This document shows positions 26,232 to 34,699 of a stretch of 45,714 bases of DNA, piece by piece. The notes beneath the pieces are model-generated. The model was not told the origin of the DNA. It did not search any database and saw only the letters and a program-made list of their open reading frames with translations. Origin of the DNA: a bacterium (lineage in GTDB: Bacteria; Sysuimicrobiota; Sysuimicrobiia; Sysuimicrobiales; Thermofontiviventaceae). Position numbers and translations under genes: made by a program. The first letter of the stretch is position 1; each line of letters opens with the position of its first letter. The DNA is taken from assembly GCA_030550015.1 (NCBI GenBank), contig JAUQQG010000102.1, forward strand, positions 1 through 45,714, read 5' to 3'.

Positions 26232-27086
26232 TTACCTCCGGCCGAACAGTCCTGTTGGCCAGATGGCCAAAACTAGGGCCATGGGGATGAACAGGGTGAA
26301 GTAGGAGAACTCCGGGAATAGCGCTTTTCCGAAATTATCCACAAGGCCCACCAAGAGGCTGCCCACGACTGCGCCCTGGAGGCTCCCTAACCCCCCAATG
26401 ATCACCACTGCGAATGCTAGAGGGATCACCTCGAAATCGAGGCCCGGGTAAACACCCAGGAAGGGCCCCCCCATCACACCTCCGAAGGCAGCAAGGGCTG
26501 CCCCCGCCAAGAACATGGCCGTCATAATCCTGTTCACGTCGATGCCCAATCCCCGCGCCATCTCCTGATCATCCACCGCGGCTCGCACCATTGCCCCGAT
26601 GCGCGTCTTCTCCTGGAAGAGCCAGAGGAGGACAGCCACAACCATCCCCACTCCGATAACCAGGAGCCTGTAGGCAGGGAATACCACGGGCCCGATAGCG
26701 AGGGACCTCGCCACGAATCCTGGGGTGGGGATGCGCTGGGGATCCCCACCCCAGAGCCATAGCGCGATATCTGCAAACATGAAGGCGAATCCCATGGTGA
26801 GGAGAACCTGAGCCTGCTCCTGACGGTACAATCGGGCGAGGAAAAACCGTTGCATCATCACGCCGATAGCGCCCACAACAGCCACCGCTCCAAGGATAGC
26901 CGCAAGGAAGTTCCCCGTGGCCTTCACGAGAGAGAGTCCAATGTACGCACCAAGCAGGTAGTAGGACCCATGGCTGATGTTCACAATCCGCATCAGCCCG
27001 AAGATGAGAGAGAGGCCGCTTGCCAGGAGGAAAAGAAGCGCCCCAAAAGAGAGGCCGTTGAGGGCTTGTACGATCCAGAACTCCAT
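26232..27086 (-). CDS. livH: Branched-chain-type ABC transporter permease LivH
   Basis: The 284-residue membrane protein has the LivH pattern: NGLSFGALLFLLASGLSLIFGLMRIVNISHG at the start (residues 9-40), R-G coupling region MVRAAVDDQEMARGLGIDV and VVIIGGLGSLQGAVVGSLLVG. It forms the permease heterodimer with LivM. ATG at 27086 follows GGAGAG with good spacing; the much longer frame upstream to 27308 is non-coding in composition. It is the first gene of importer 1. Confidence 0.92.
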   Translation of the reverse strand: MEFWIVQALNGLSFGALLFLLASGLSLIFGLMRIVNISHGSYYLLGAYIGLSLVKATGNFLAAILGAVAVVGAIGVMMQRFFLARLYRQEQAQVLLTMGFAFMFADIALWLWGGDPQRIPTPGFVARSLAIGPVVFPAYRLLVIGVGMVVAVLLWLFQEKTRIGAMVRAAVDDQEMARGLGIDVNRIMTAMFLAGAALAAFGGVMGGPFLGVYPGLDFEVIPLAFAVVIIGGLGSLQGAVVGSLLVGLVDNFGKALFPEFSYFTLFIPMALVLAIWPTGLFGRR

Positions 27087-27474
27087 CAGTGCTCTCCTCT
27101 CACAGCTTCTAAGGGGAGGCGAACCCTCCGGACCTTCCCAGCCCTGAAGACACCGTCGTACAGGGTGAACAGGATGAGGATCAAGAGAGCGATTCCGATG
27201 GGTCTTGGGGGAAGAAGCCTGCGCCAGGGTTGTGCCAGCCTCCGACCCCAAGACGAAGAGCGCCCACCCCAACGAACACTCCAAAAATCCCAAACCCAAT
27301 CCCTGCAACTCTCACCGCCGACATACCCCGTCACCCTCCCCCGTCTACCTACCACTAGATCACCACACATCCCGCAATCCCATAGACGGATTTTGGCGCC
27401 CCCCCGGCAAAAGTCTTGGACTTTTGCCGGGGGTACTTGCTTAGGTTGCAGGAAACTTTCTCTTCCCTCTTCAC
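27087..27474 (-). other. Intergenic gap, possible small hydrophobic ORF
   Basis: This 388-base gap separates module 2 from the livH gene of module 1. A minus-strand frame runs through it and ends overlapping the livH start (TGATG). Only its last 40 or so residues look protein-like: IGIALLILILFTLYDGVF is a strong membrane segment, followed by a basic stretch. No ATG, ribosome-binding site or family is evident, so I do not call a gene. The gap also contains repeat copy c. I see no clear promoter for importer 1. Confidence 0.3.
27401..27433 (-). repeat. Dispersed palindromic repeat, copy c
   Basis: CCCCCGGCAAAAGTC (27401-27415) and its exact reverse complement (27419-27433) enclose a 3-base loop, the most perfect member of the family. 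It lies 42 bases after the stop of the M24 gene. It would form a very stable mRNA hairpin, but no U-tract follows on either strand. Confidence 0.75.
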
Positions 27475-28734
27475 TCACTCCCACCAGTACTCCGGATGTT
27501 CGCAGAGGGTGAAGAGGACAGGCCCTTTGTCAGTAACACACACGTTCTCCTCTAGGCGCACCGTCTGCTCCAGCCCAGGGAACCCCGAGAAGGTCTCGAT
27601 GGCGAAGTACATGTTCTGCTTGATCTCCGCAGGGTACTTCAGGGAGTAGGCCCGGGAGATCCACATCCCCTCGTAAAGGGAGAGCCCAATGCTGTGGGCG
27701 AACTGCTGGAGGCTTACACTGCCATACTTGTCATCATCATACTCGGGGAACTTGGCTGCTACATCCGCAGTGGTTGCACCTGGCCGCAGGGCCTCGATCC
27801 CCGCATACAGGGAATCATAGCAATACTTGTAGAGGTCCTTCTCCTTGGGAGTAGGCTTAGCGGCAACCTTCCAGCACCGGACGAAGTCCACAAAATACCC
27901 CCCAGGCCCAATGGCATTGATATCTACAATCATTAAGTCTCCCTGCCGGATGATCTTGTCCGTATGCCAGCGCCGGTAGGGGCTGGTGTTCCCGCCACTC
28001 GCCACGATAATGTCATAGACAAAGTCAAACCCGCTACGGTACAGATACTCATTGATCTTGGCACAAACCTCGGACTCACGTACCCCGGGCTTCGCCCACT
28101 CGTGCATGGCCATCCACATGGCCGCATCCCCATGCGCAGCAGCAATCTTCAAACACTCCAACTCATCAGGAGTCTTCACCACGCGAGCAGCTGACATAGC
28201 TGGCCAGCCGTTGACAATGTTCAGCCCAAGCCCAGTGAGTGCCTGGTACGCCCGCATATCCATCACATCAATGCCGATCTTTTCCTTCTCCACCCCTGCC
28301 TCTTTGAGGACATCGTACACGCTCTGGGCCATGCGCTTGGCCATCTCCTCTTCCGCATCCTCCGCCCACTTCCAGGTGATCGCGGGGCGGATCTCCGCCT
28401 CAAGCCACGGCGCGTCAATCTGTGCGCAGATCATGTCGGAACCTACCGTCTCAAACAAGACCGGAGGCTTGCCACGCGGTAGGACGCAGTAGCGGATGAA
28501 GATGTTGTTCTTCCAGTTCCCCTGCCACACTCCGGTAACATAGCGGATGTTCTCTCCAACAAACAGGATCAAACCACCCAGGTCGAATCGCTCCATTTGC
28601 TCCCGAGCGCGCTGGAGCCGGTCCCGGCGCATCCGAGCAAAGTCCACCCGTGCCTGCCAGTCCGTGGCCGTCGTGCTGTACACACGACGGGGTTGATACT
28701 CATGGTACCCTTGCAAGAACTCATGGTATGCCAT
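27475..28734 (-). CDS. M24 family metallohydrolase (creatinase/DddP-like)
   Basis: The 419-residue protein has a creatinase-type N-domain (about 30-175) and an M24 catalytic domain with all metal ligands: IVDINA (Asp271), FVDFVR (Asp283), FAHSIG (His347), AIETFS (Glu380) and VRLEEN (Glu395). Aromatic residues around WQGNW, RRWHTDK and YEGMW resemble the non-peptidase branch (creatinase, ectoine hydrolase, DMSP lyase DddP) more than Xaa-Pro dipeptidase, but this is judged from memory. ATG at 28734 follows GGGAGGGG. It ends module 2 after an amidohydrolase, and has a relative at 12895-14115. It is probably a catabolic hydrolase or lyase. Confidence 0.83.
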   Translation of the reverse strand: MAYHEFLQGYHEYQPRRVYSTTATDWQARVDFARMRRDRLQRAREQMERFDLGGLILFVGENIRYVTGVWQGNWKNNIFIRYCVLPRGKPPVLFETVGSDMICAQIDAPWLEAEIRPAITWKWAEDAEEEMAKRMAQSVYDVLKEAGVEKEKIGIDVMDMRAYQALTGLGLNIVNGWPAMSAARVVKTPDELECLKIAAAHGDAAMWMAMHEWAKPGVRESEVCAKINEYLYRSGFDFVYDIIVASGGNTSPYRRWHTDKIIRQGDLMIVDINAIGPGGYFVDFVRCWKVAAKPTPKEKDLYKYCYDSLYAGIEALRPGATTADVAAKFPEYDDDKYGSVSLQQFAHSIGLSLYEGMWISRAYSLKYPAEIKQNMYFAIETFSGFPGLEQTVRLEENVCVTDKGPVLFTLCEHPEYWWE

Positions 28735-28769
28735 ACTCACCCCTCCCCCATCTCGTATCTCTTGTTTGA

Positions 28770-29768
28770 CTATTTCATCTTCAGGAGCATGCAAGCGGTA
28801 TCTTTGAGCACAGCAGACTCCATCTCTTGTGAAAGGCCTAACCGCCTCACACGAGCGACAGAGCTCCGATCGGCCATATCAAAAGGCGCATCGGTCCCCA
28901 GGACGATACGGTTGGGGCCGACCACACTGATCAGGAACGACAGAGCTGCATCGCTATGTGTGAGTGTGTCAAAGTAGAAGTTCCTCATATACCGGGACGG
29001 AGGTTCTGGAATAGCTTCTTGGCACTCCCTCCGCTGGCTGTAGCTATGATCGAGGCGTCCCAACAGGTACGGGAGGACGCCCCCTCCATGGGCCAGGACA
29101 ATCCGGAGTTTGGGGAGGCGCTCCAAAAGCCCAGAGTAGATCATGCGTGCTGCCATCACCGTAGTATCCATAGGGAAACCCAAGGTATTGAAGAGGTGGT
29201 GCCTGTCCAGGACCTCTCTCGCTACGTTGATCTGTGGGTGTGTGAACACAGTGACATCCAGCGCGTGGGCTAGCTCCCACATTGGCAGGAAGCGAGGATC
29301 GTCGAGATAGCTCCCGTTCACGCTCGCCCCAACGTGGATTCCACGCATCCCGAGATCTCGAACCGACCGCTCCATCTCTTCCAAGGAGGCGTCGATGTCC
29401 TGTAAAGGGAGAGTGGCCAGGCCCACAAATCTTCCTGGCACACGACGACACACATCCAAGATCCCATCGTTAAAGGCCCGGGCGAGCTCCCTTCCCAGAT
29501 CCGCTGGGGCCCAGTACACCATGGGAGGAGGGAGGGAGAGCGCCTGGACGTCGATCCCCATTGCGTCCATGGCCTCTACGCGTGCTCCCACGTCCACGAA
29601 TGGGGGGATGAGACGCACCTGCGGATGGCCTGGCATCGCGAGCAGGGCTACCTCCCGCACCTCCACGCGGGCACCGTGTCGGGGGCCCTCCTCCTGCACG
29701 AGCTGGAGGAATGAAGCTGGAAAGAAGTGGCTGTGCACATCAATGGTCCTGATGTCCTGGCTTCTCAT
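28770..29768 (-). CDS. Amidohydrolase-2 family (ACMSD-like) enzyme
   Basis: The 332-residue TIM-barrel enzyme has the metal-binding pattern of ACMSD-type decarboxylases and hydrolases: DVHSHFFP (His12, His14), VFTHPQ (His177), VLAHGGG (His227) and LGTDAPFD (Asp293). Relatives decarboxylate aromatic or unsaturated acids (2-amino-3-carboxymuconate semialdehyde, gamma-resorcylate, 5-carboxyvanillate) or hydrolyse lactone-like substrates. Its start overlaps the stop of the DRE-TIM gene by ATGA, so the two are coupled. With the molybdenum hydroxylase upstream, a decarboxylation step in aromatic or heterocyclic acid breakdown is a reasonable guess. Confidence 0.85.
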   Translation of the reverse strand: MRSQDIRTIDVHSHFFPASFLQLVQEEGPRHGARVEVREVALLAMPGHPQVRLIPPFVDVGARVEAMDAMGIDVQALSLPPPMVYWAPADLGRELARAFNDGILDVCRRVPGRFVGLATLPLQDIDASLEEMERSVRDLGMRGIHVGASVNGSYLDDPRFLPMWELAHALDVTVFTHPQINVAREVLDRHHLFNTLGFPMDTTVMAARMIYSGLLERLPKLRIVLAHGGGVLPYLLGRLDHSYSQRRECQEAIPEPPSRYMRNFYFDTLTHSDAALSFLISVVGPNRIVLGTDAPFDMADRSSVARVRRLGLSQEMESAVLKDTACMLLKMK

Positions 29769-30985
29769 AGGACCTGTTCTACTGTCTCCTTGAACTCCTC
29801 AATGGTGAGCAACCCCTTCTTCGCAAGGGAACGTTCCTTCACCCGCTGGAGGATCTCGTCCACGCGCGAGTCCTCAGAGGGGACATTGTACCCCAGTGCC
29901 GCCAGGTAGTACAGAATGGAATCGCGACCACTCCCCTTCCCGAGGACGATTTCCGCTGGCTCCTGACCGACGAGGTTCCAGTGGAAGGGGAAGAGTTCTA
30001 CCGGGCGCTTGTCCTTAAGCCGGGCGAGCCACGTTGCAATGATCCCCGACTCCACCTTGAAGAGCATATCTCCCACAATAGGACGGTTCGGAGGGATAGA
30101 GATCCCCGCCAGCTCCCGCACCAGTTTGGACAGCTCGTAGAGTTTTTCGTAACGCAGGCCCACATCAATCCCGTAGAGAGTCAGGAGAGCCATAGCAAGA
30201 TCCTCCAGGGCACAATTCCCCGCCCGTTCGCCCAGGGAGGAGACCGTTACGTGCGCTACCTCCACACCTAAGGAGAGCGCCATAATGGTGTTGGCGACGG
30301 CCATGCCGAAGTCATCGTGGAAATGCGCCTCAAGGGGTTTCCTGATACGCTCCCGGACCTTCCGCGTAAAGTAGGAAATCGCGTGTGGAGATGATCCGCC
30401 GAACGTGTCCACGAGAACCAGGGCATCCATGTGCCCATGGGTGGCTACTTGTTCAATCAGGTTGAGAAACCAATTAGGATCCGCTCTCGTGGCATCGATG
30501 GGAAAGAAAACCACATAAAGCCCTTGCTCTTTTGCGTACCGCGTAGCTTCTACGGAAAGGTCAATGGCCTTTTGCAGTGGCCACTGGTATCCCAGCTCGA
30601 TGATGTGCTCGCTGCTGGGGATCTCGACTACGACGCCCTCCACGCCGCAATCGACTGCCCGCTGGATGTCCGAGACCATGCAGCGGGAGAAGGCAAAGAT
30701 CTTCGGGCCCAGGTTGCGCTTGACAATCTCCTTAATCGCTTCCTCATCCGACTTAGAGACCGTGGGCATCCCAGCCTCGATGCGATGGACCCCCACCTCG
30801 GCTAGCTTCTCCGCGATCCGGATCTTGTCTTCCTTGGTGAATACGACGCCTGCTTGCTGTTCTCCATCGCGGAGGGTGATGTCATGGAACTGGATCTTCT
30901 CCGGGAATTGCAAGCCCGCGCGAACCTCCTCGGCGAAGTTGTGGGGGCTTGTGAACCAACGATCGGTGAACCAAGGCGTGCTCAT
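29765..30985 (-). CDS. DRE-TIM metallolyase (isopropylmalate/homocitrate synthase-like)
   Basis: The 406-residue protein has the DRE-TIM barrel of HMG-CoA lyase, isopropylmalate and homocitrate synthases: HDITLRDGEQ (Arg39, Asp40), HRIEAG (Glu70), EAHFHDDFGMAVAN (His221, His223) and GERAGNCALEDL (Asn257). It lacks the LeuA C-terminal allosteric domain, and its short tail (residues 320-406) is different. Such enzymes make or break C-C bonds next to a carboxylate, often with acyl-CoA. The catabolic neighbourhood suggests lyase use or condensation of a keto-acid product rather than leucine synthesis. Both ends overlap neighbours by ATGA. Confidence 0.8.
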   Translation of the reverse strand: MSTPWFTDRWFTSPHNFAEEVRAGLQFPEKIQFHDITLRDGEQQAGVVFTKEDKIRIAEKLAEVGVHRIEAGMPTVSKSDEEAIKEIVKRNLGPKIFAFSRCMVSDIQRAVDCGVEGVVVEIPSSEHIIELGYQWPLQKAIDLSVEATRYAKEQGLYVVFFPIDATRADPNWFLNLIEQVATHGHMDALVLVDTFGGSSPHAISYFTRKVRERIRKPLEAHFHDDFGMAVANTIMALSLGVEVAHVTVSSLGERAGNCALEDLAMALLTLYGIDVGLRYEKLYELSKLVRELAGISIPPNRPIVGDMLFKVESGIIATWLARLKDKRPVELFPFHWNLVGQEPAEIVLGKGSGRDSILYYLAALGYNVPSEDSRVDEILQRVKERSLAKKGLLTIEEFKETVEQVL

Positions 30986-31977
30986 TGCAAACCTCCTTCT
31001 CTCCTTGTTTGTGTTGGTAGTGGTGTGACCGGATAGCGAGGAGATTGGCCTGTAAGAACTCGCGCAACCTCCTCTGCTGCCTTCCGCTGGAGTTCTCGAA
31101 GAGACTCCTCAGAGTAAAAGCCCACATGCGGGGTCAGAATGACGTTGTCCAAGGCAAAGAGAGAGTGGTCCCTGGGAGGGGGCTCGGTCTCTAAGACATC
31201 GAGCGCCGCCCCAGCAATCCATCCCTCCTGGAGAGCCCGGACCAGCGCGGATTCCTTGACGATTGGGCCGCGGGCAGTGTTGATGAGGTAAGCTGTCGGC
31301 TTCATCATCCGGAGCTGGGCTTCGCCGATCAATCCCCGTGTCTCCGCGGTGAGGGGTGTGTGGAGGGAAACGAAGTCGGCCCTGCGGAGCAATGTCTCCA
31401 GCTCGACCTTCTCAACTCCTTGGGCTTCCATGTCCGCTGCGCCTATATAGGGGTCATAGGCGATTACCTCCAGGCCCAGGGCCTTCGCCTTTTTTGCGAG
31501 GTTCCGCGGGATCTTGCCAAAACCCACGAGGCCGAGAACCTGTCCTCGCAATCGGAAGATCGGGACCGCATCTTTTGCTTCCCAGCGGCCGCTCCGGACC
31601 TTGCGGTCAAGATAGGAAATCCGGCGGGCGCAGGCGAGGAGGAGAGCCAGCGCGTGGTCGCTCACCTCCTCGATGCAGTAATCGGGGACGTTGGTCACGA
31701 TGATCCCTCTCTCTGCTGCGGCGTCGACCGCAACGTTGTCCACCCCGATGCCGTAGCGAGCGATGATCCGGCACTTCCGGAGCCCTTCGATCACCCGCCG
31801 CGTGACGGGAGCATAGCACACGAGGAGGCCATCGGCATCCCTTGCAGCTTCGAGGATCTCTTCCTCTGAAGTAGCCTGCATGGGCACCAGCTCGGCCCCA
31901 ATGGCCCCAAGGATCTCACGCTCAATATCTAGGGAGGGGAATACGTAGTCGGTCACCACCACCTTGAACCCGACCAT
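30982..31977 (-). CDS. D-2-hydroxyacid dehydrogenase (CtBP-like)
   Basis: The 331-residue dehydrogenase has the catalytic triad Arg236 (NTARGPIVKE), Glu265 (LETEP) and His284 (LTPHVGF) and belongs to the group annotated as C-terminal-binding-protein or phosphoglycerate-dehydrogenase-like. The nucleotide motif reads GFGKIP, so the third Gly of GxGxxG is Pro157; AYDPY supplies the NAD-type Asp. ATG at 31977 follows AGGAGG; an upstream ATG at 31995 lies before that site. It shares ATGA with the next gene and is first in the set following the regulator gene. It probably acts on a 2-keto acid intermediate. Confidence 0.85.
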   Translation of the reverse strand: MVGFKVVVTDYVFPSLDIEREILGAIGAELVPMQATSEEEILEAARDADGLLVCYAPVTRRVIEGLRKCRIIARYGIGVDNVAVDAAAERGIIVTNVPDYCIEEVSDHALALLLACARRISYLDRKVRSGRWEAKDAVPIFRLRGQVLGLVGFGKIPRNLAKKAKALGLEVIAYDPYIGAADMEAQGVEKVELETLLRRADFVSLHTPLTAETRGLIGEAQLRMMKPTAYLINTARGPIVKESALVRALQEGWIAGAALDVLETEPPPRDHSLFALDNVILTPHVGFYSEESLRELQRKAAEEVARVLTGQSPRYPVTPLPTQTRREGGLQ

Positions 31978-32023
31978 CACATCCTCCTGCATCATGATCA
32001 GGCCAGAACCTTGGAGGTCCGGC

Positions 32024-32713
32024 CTAGCTCTTTACAGCTCTTTCTTGTCCCTTCTCGAGGTAAGTCACGAGCTGTTCAGATGCGCTTCGCAAGTGCTCCT
32101 CCAATGCTTTCACCGCCCCTTCGGTATCCCTCCGTCTACAAGCCTCAAGGATTCTGCGGTGTTCTGCTTGGGACCGCTGCTTTCGTTTCATGACGGAGAT
32201 ATAGATGCGCAGGTAGCGATCCACATTGGTCCTGTGGGTATTGATCAAGGAGAAAAGATGGGGGCGCTTTGCTGGGGCATAAAGTGTGGCGTGGAATTCC
32301 CCGTTCAGCTCGCTCCATCTCCCCGTATCCGTCTCTCGGTCGATCTCCTCAAGGATCTGCTCCGCTCGAGCTAAATCCTCCTCAGTGAGTTGCGGGACGG
32401 CGAGCTGGATAGCCATGGTCTCGAGGGCGATCCGGATCTCGTAGATTTCCCGGATCTCCTCTGTAGAGAGCGTGGAGACAATGGCCCCGCGGTGAGGTTT
32501 AAACTCCACAAGTCCTTCGCCCGCGAGCTGTCGCAGGGCTTCGCGGACGGGGATCCGACTTACCCCGAAGGATTTGGCAATCTCATCCTGCCTGAGCTGC
32601 ATCCCACCCTCCAGGATCCCCCTGAGAATCGCTTCCCGGAGCACCTCCGCGATGAGGGCTGGGGTCGTTCGGTACCTCTGGACCGCAAGAGAGGCAAGAT
32701 CACTAAGGTGCAT
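32024..32713 (-). CDS. GntR/FadR-type transcriptional regulator
   Basis: The 229-residue protein has an N-terminal winged helix (about 15-80; RQDEIAKSFGVSRIPVREALRQLAGEGLVEFKPHRGAIV) and a C-terminal FCD ligand-binding domain (about 90-220). The metal-binding His pattern is in ELNGEFHATLY and SQAEHRRILEA. FCD regulators usually repress catabolic genes until a pathway acid binds. Its own promoter overlaps a 24-bp inverted repeat that also occurs before the molybdenum hydroxylase operon, so it probably represses both. The predicted transcript starts only a few bases before the ATG and no Shine-Dalgarno is present, so translation may be leaderless. Confidence 0.9.
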   Translation of the reverse strand: MHLSDLASLAVQRYRTTPALIAEVLREAILRGILEGGMQLRQDEIAKSFGVSRIPVREALRQLAGEGLVEFKPHRGAIVSTLSTEEIREIYEIRIALETMAIQLAVPQLTEEDLARAEQILEEIDRETDTGRWSELNGEFHATLYAPAKRPHLFSLINTHRTNVDRYLRIYISVMKRKQRSQAEHRRILEACRRRDTEGAVKALEEHLRSASEQLVTYLEKGQERAVKS

Positions 32714-32723
32714 CGCTGTGTGG

Positions 32724-32754
32724 ATATTATATCATTTTATACAATATTCGTCCA
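32724..32754 (-). promoter_or_regulatory. GntR operator and promoter, site 1
   Basis: The arms ATATTATAT (32724-32732) and ATACAATAT (32739-32747), six bases apart, form an inverted repeat matching at 8 of 9 positions. On the minus strand TATAAT (32726-32731) lies inside it, with TGGACG (32749-32754) 17 bases upstream as -35. A repressor here would block its own gene. Site 2 is at 41441-41471. Confidence 0.75.
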
Positions 32755-32781
32755 GTACAAGGTGTCCCCATTGGACCTTCC

Positions 32782-33651
32782 TTATCGCCGGAGCAGCGGG
32801 CTGCCGTACAACCCGGTGGGTTTCACAAGGAGAACCATAAGCATCGCCACGAACGGTGCCATCTGGGCCAGGGGTGCATATATCAAGGAACCCAGTGAGA
32901 CCACCTGCCCCACGAGGAATGCCGAAACTAACGTCCCTTTGATGCTTCCCAGCCCGCCGATGATCACCACCATAAAAACGAACGGTACCACCTCAAGTCC
33001 CATTTGTGGATCGACCATCACCAGGGGGGCGTGAAGAGCACCGGCTAGACCCGAGAGCATCCCTGCCCCCACAAAGGTCAACGTAAAGAGTCGATAGACA
33101 TCCACTCCCAGGCCTTCTACCTGGTCCACATCCTCTACTGCCGCGCGAATCGCCTTGCCTATGACCGTGCGGTTCAACACAATCTGAATGGCAACATACA
33201 CCCCGGCGGCGATCGCCACGATGATCAACCGGTACACGGGTACCGGGGTTCCCAGGATGGAAACTTGGATGTCTACCGGGATGCTCGCGGGGCGTGGAAT
33301 CAGTCCCCAAACGTACTTGATCGCTCCCACTCCACCAATGAGGATCCCAAACGAGGTGATCATGGTGAAGGTCAGCTCGCGCGCGTAGATTCGGTAAAAA
33401 ACCCACCGCTCCACAACGAGGCTTGCGATCCCTGCTGCGAGCGCTCCAGAGAGGACGGACAACCACGGCTGATGGATCGCCGTCTCAACTGTGTAGGCTA
33501 TGTAGGCGCCCAGGGAGTAATACAGCAATTGATCCAGGCTGATGATCCGCATCAGGCCGAAGCACAGGGAGAGGCCCACTGCGAGGAGGAAGAAAATACT
33601 CCCCATGCTCAGTCCGTAGATGACACCGGATATCCAGATATTGCCTTCCAT
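32782..33651 (-). CDS. livH: Branched-chain-type ABC transporter permease LivH (second set)
   Basis: The 289-residue membrane protein shows the LivH layout: GSIFFLLAVGLSLCFGLMRIISLDQ at the start, AIRAAVEDVDQVEGLGVDV in the coupling region and VVIIGGLGSIKGTLVSAFLVGQVV near the end. The segment after LMRI reads SLDQLLYYSLGAY where most relatives have NxAHGxxYMLGAY, a possible substrate-related change. It is the last gene of importer 2, seven bases after livM, and is followed by the regulator with its own promoter. Confidence 0.92.
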   Translation of the reverse strand: MEGNIWISGVIYGLSMGSIFFLLAVGLSLCFGLMRIISLDQLLYYSLGAYIAYTVETAIHQPWLSVLSGALAAGIASLVVERWVFYRIYARELTFTMITSFGILIGGVGAIKYVWGLIPRPASIPVDIQVSILGTPVPVYRLIIVAIAAGVYVAIQIVLNRTVIGKAIRAAVEDVDQVEGLGVDVYRLFTLTFVGAGMLSGLAGALHAPLVMVDPQMGLEVVPFVFMVVIIGGLGSIKGTLVSAFLVGQVVSLGSLIYAPLAQMAPFVAMLMVLLVKPTGLYGSPLLRR

Positions 33652-33658
33652 AGCTACC

Positions 33659-34699
33659 CTACTCCCGGGACTCAGATACCCATCGCCCTACCCAGCGTTG
33701 GGCAATGGGCTGAAGTGTCCCCCAGATTCCTTTCTCGCCCGCCAGCATCACCGTGACGAGGAGCAACCCTACGAAGAACTCCCAGTTCCCCACAAGCCGG
33801 CTGACGAGGTCCTTCATCCCCACATATGCCAGGGCTCCTACCAGCGGTCCATAGAGCGTCCCTGTTCCTCCCAGGATCGTAACGACAACAGGATCGGCTG
33901 CTCTCGCTGCGCTGGCCATCTCCGGGCTCACGAACCCGAAGTAAATCCCATATAGGCTCCCCGCGAGCGCTGCAGTAGTATTGGCGAGAACAAACCCCGT
34001 CCACCGAATGGCAAAATCGTTGTACCCCAAGAACTTGACCTTGTCCTCATTTGTTTTGGTTGCCAAACAACAGGCACCGAATATTGTGCCATCGATGTAT
34101 TTGTAGAAGGCCCATAGCGCAACCGCAACCAGCCATATCAATAGTGCGAGCTGACGAGGATTCGTGATGTCTAAAACTGGGGTATTCCGCATACGGTCCA
34201 AGAACCATAACCCATTATCCCCATGGGTAATGGGTGCCAGGACCTTTTGGAGCATATAAAAGACGATCACTGTCAGAGCAAGGTTCACAAGAGCGAAGTA
34301 GTCGCTGCGAAGGCGCACGAACACAGCGCCAGCCAGCGCCGAGACCACGAACCCTGCAAGGACCCCTGCAACAATCCCCATATAAGGGTCGGTCCCAAAA
34401 TAGTAGAGGTAGAAAGCCGTTCCATAGGCACCTGCCGCGAGATAGGCTGGTTGCCCGAAGGAGATGAACCCCAGTCGCCCCAAGAGGAAGTTGCATGCCA
34501 TGGTGTAGATGGAGAAGATCAGCACTTCCATCACGAACGGCAGAGGCAAAATCCACCCGGCCAGGCCGAGGACCCCAAAAGGCACCAGAATTCCCACCCA
34601 CCATTTCAGGGTACCCAGCATCCTCTCTGCGAGAGTACGCTTCAAGCTCGGCACATTTGCTTCAAGGTCGCGCATGGCTGGATCACAGGTATTGCTCAT
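33659..34699 (-). CDS. livM: Branched-chain-type ABC transporter permease LivM (second set)
   Basis: The roughly 346-residue membrane protein has LivM hallmarks: CNFLLGRLGFISFGQPAYLAAGAYGTAFYLYY, ITHGDNGLWFLD and TILGGTGTLYGPLVGALAYV. The central region between segments carries an unusual hydrophilic insertion, ACCLATKTNEDKVKFLGYND. The start is uncertain: ATG at 34699 overlaps the livF end by 17 bases and has AAGGG nearby; ATG at 34675 lies just after the livF stop but lacks a ribosome-binding site. It forms the channel with the LivH at 32782-33651. Confidence 0.9.
   Translation of the reverse strand: MSNTCDPAMRDLEANVPSLKRTLAERMLGTLKWWVGILVPFGVLGLAGWILPLPFVMEVLIFSIYTMACNFLLGRLGFISFGQPAYLAAGAYGTAFYLYYFGTDPYMGIVAGVLAGFVVSALAGAVFVRLRSDYFALVNLALTVIVFYMLQKVLAPITHGDNGLWFLDRMRNTPVLDITNPRQLALLIWLVAVALWAFYKYIDGTIFGACCLATKTNEDKVKFLGYNDFAIRWTGFVLANTTAALAGSLYGIYFGFVSPEMASAARAADPVVVTILGGTGTLYGPLVGALAYVGMKDLVSRLVGNWEFFVGLLLVTVMLAGEKGIWGTLQPIAQRWVGRWVSESRE

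Noticed and set aside
27401-27433. The perfect hairpin as an intrinsic terminator of the M24 gene
   Set aside because: No run of U follows on either strand; similar hairpins occur elsewhere, so a repeat is the better call.
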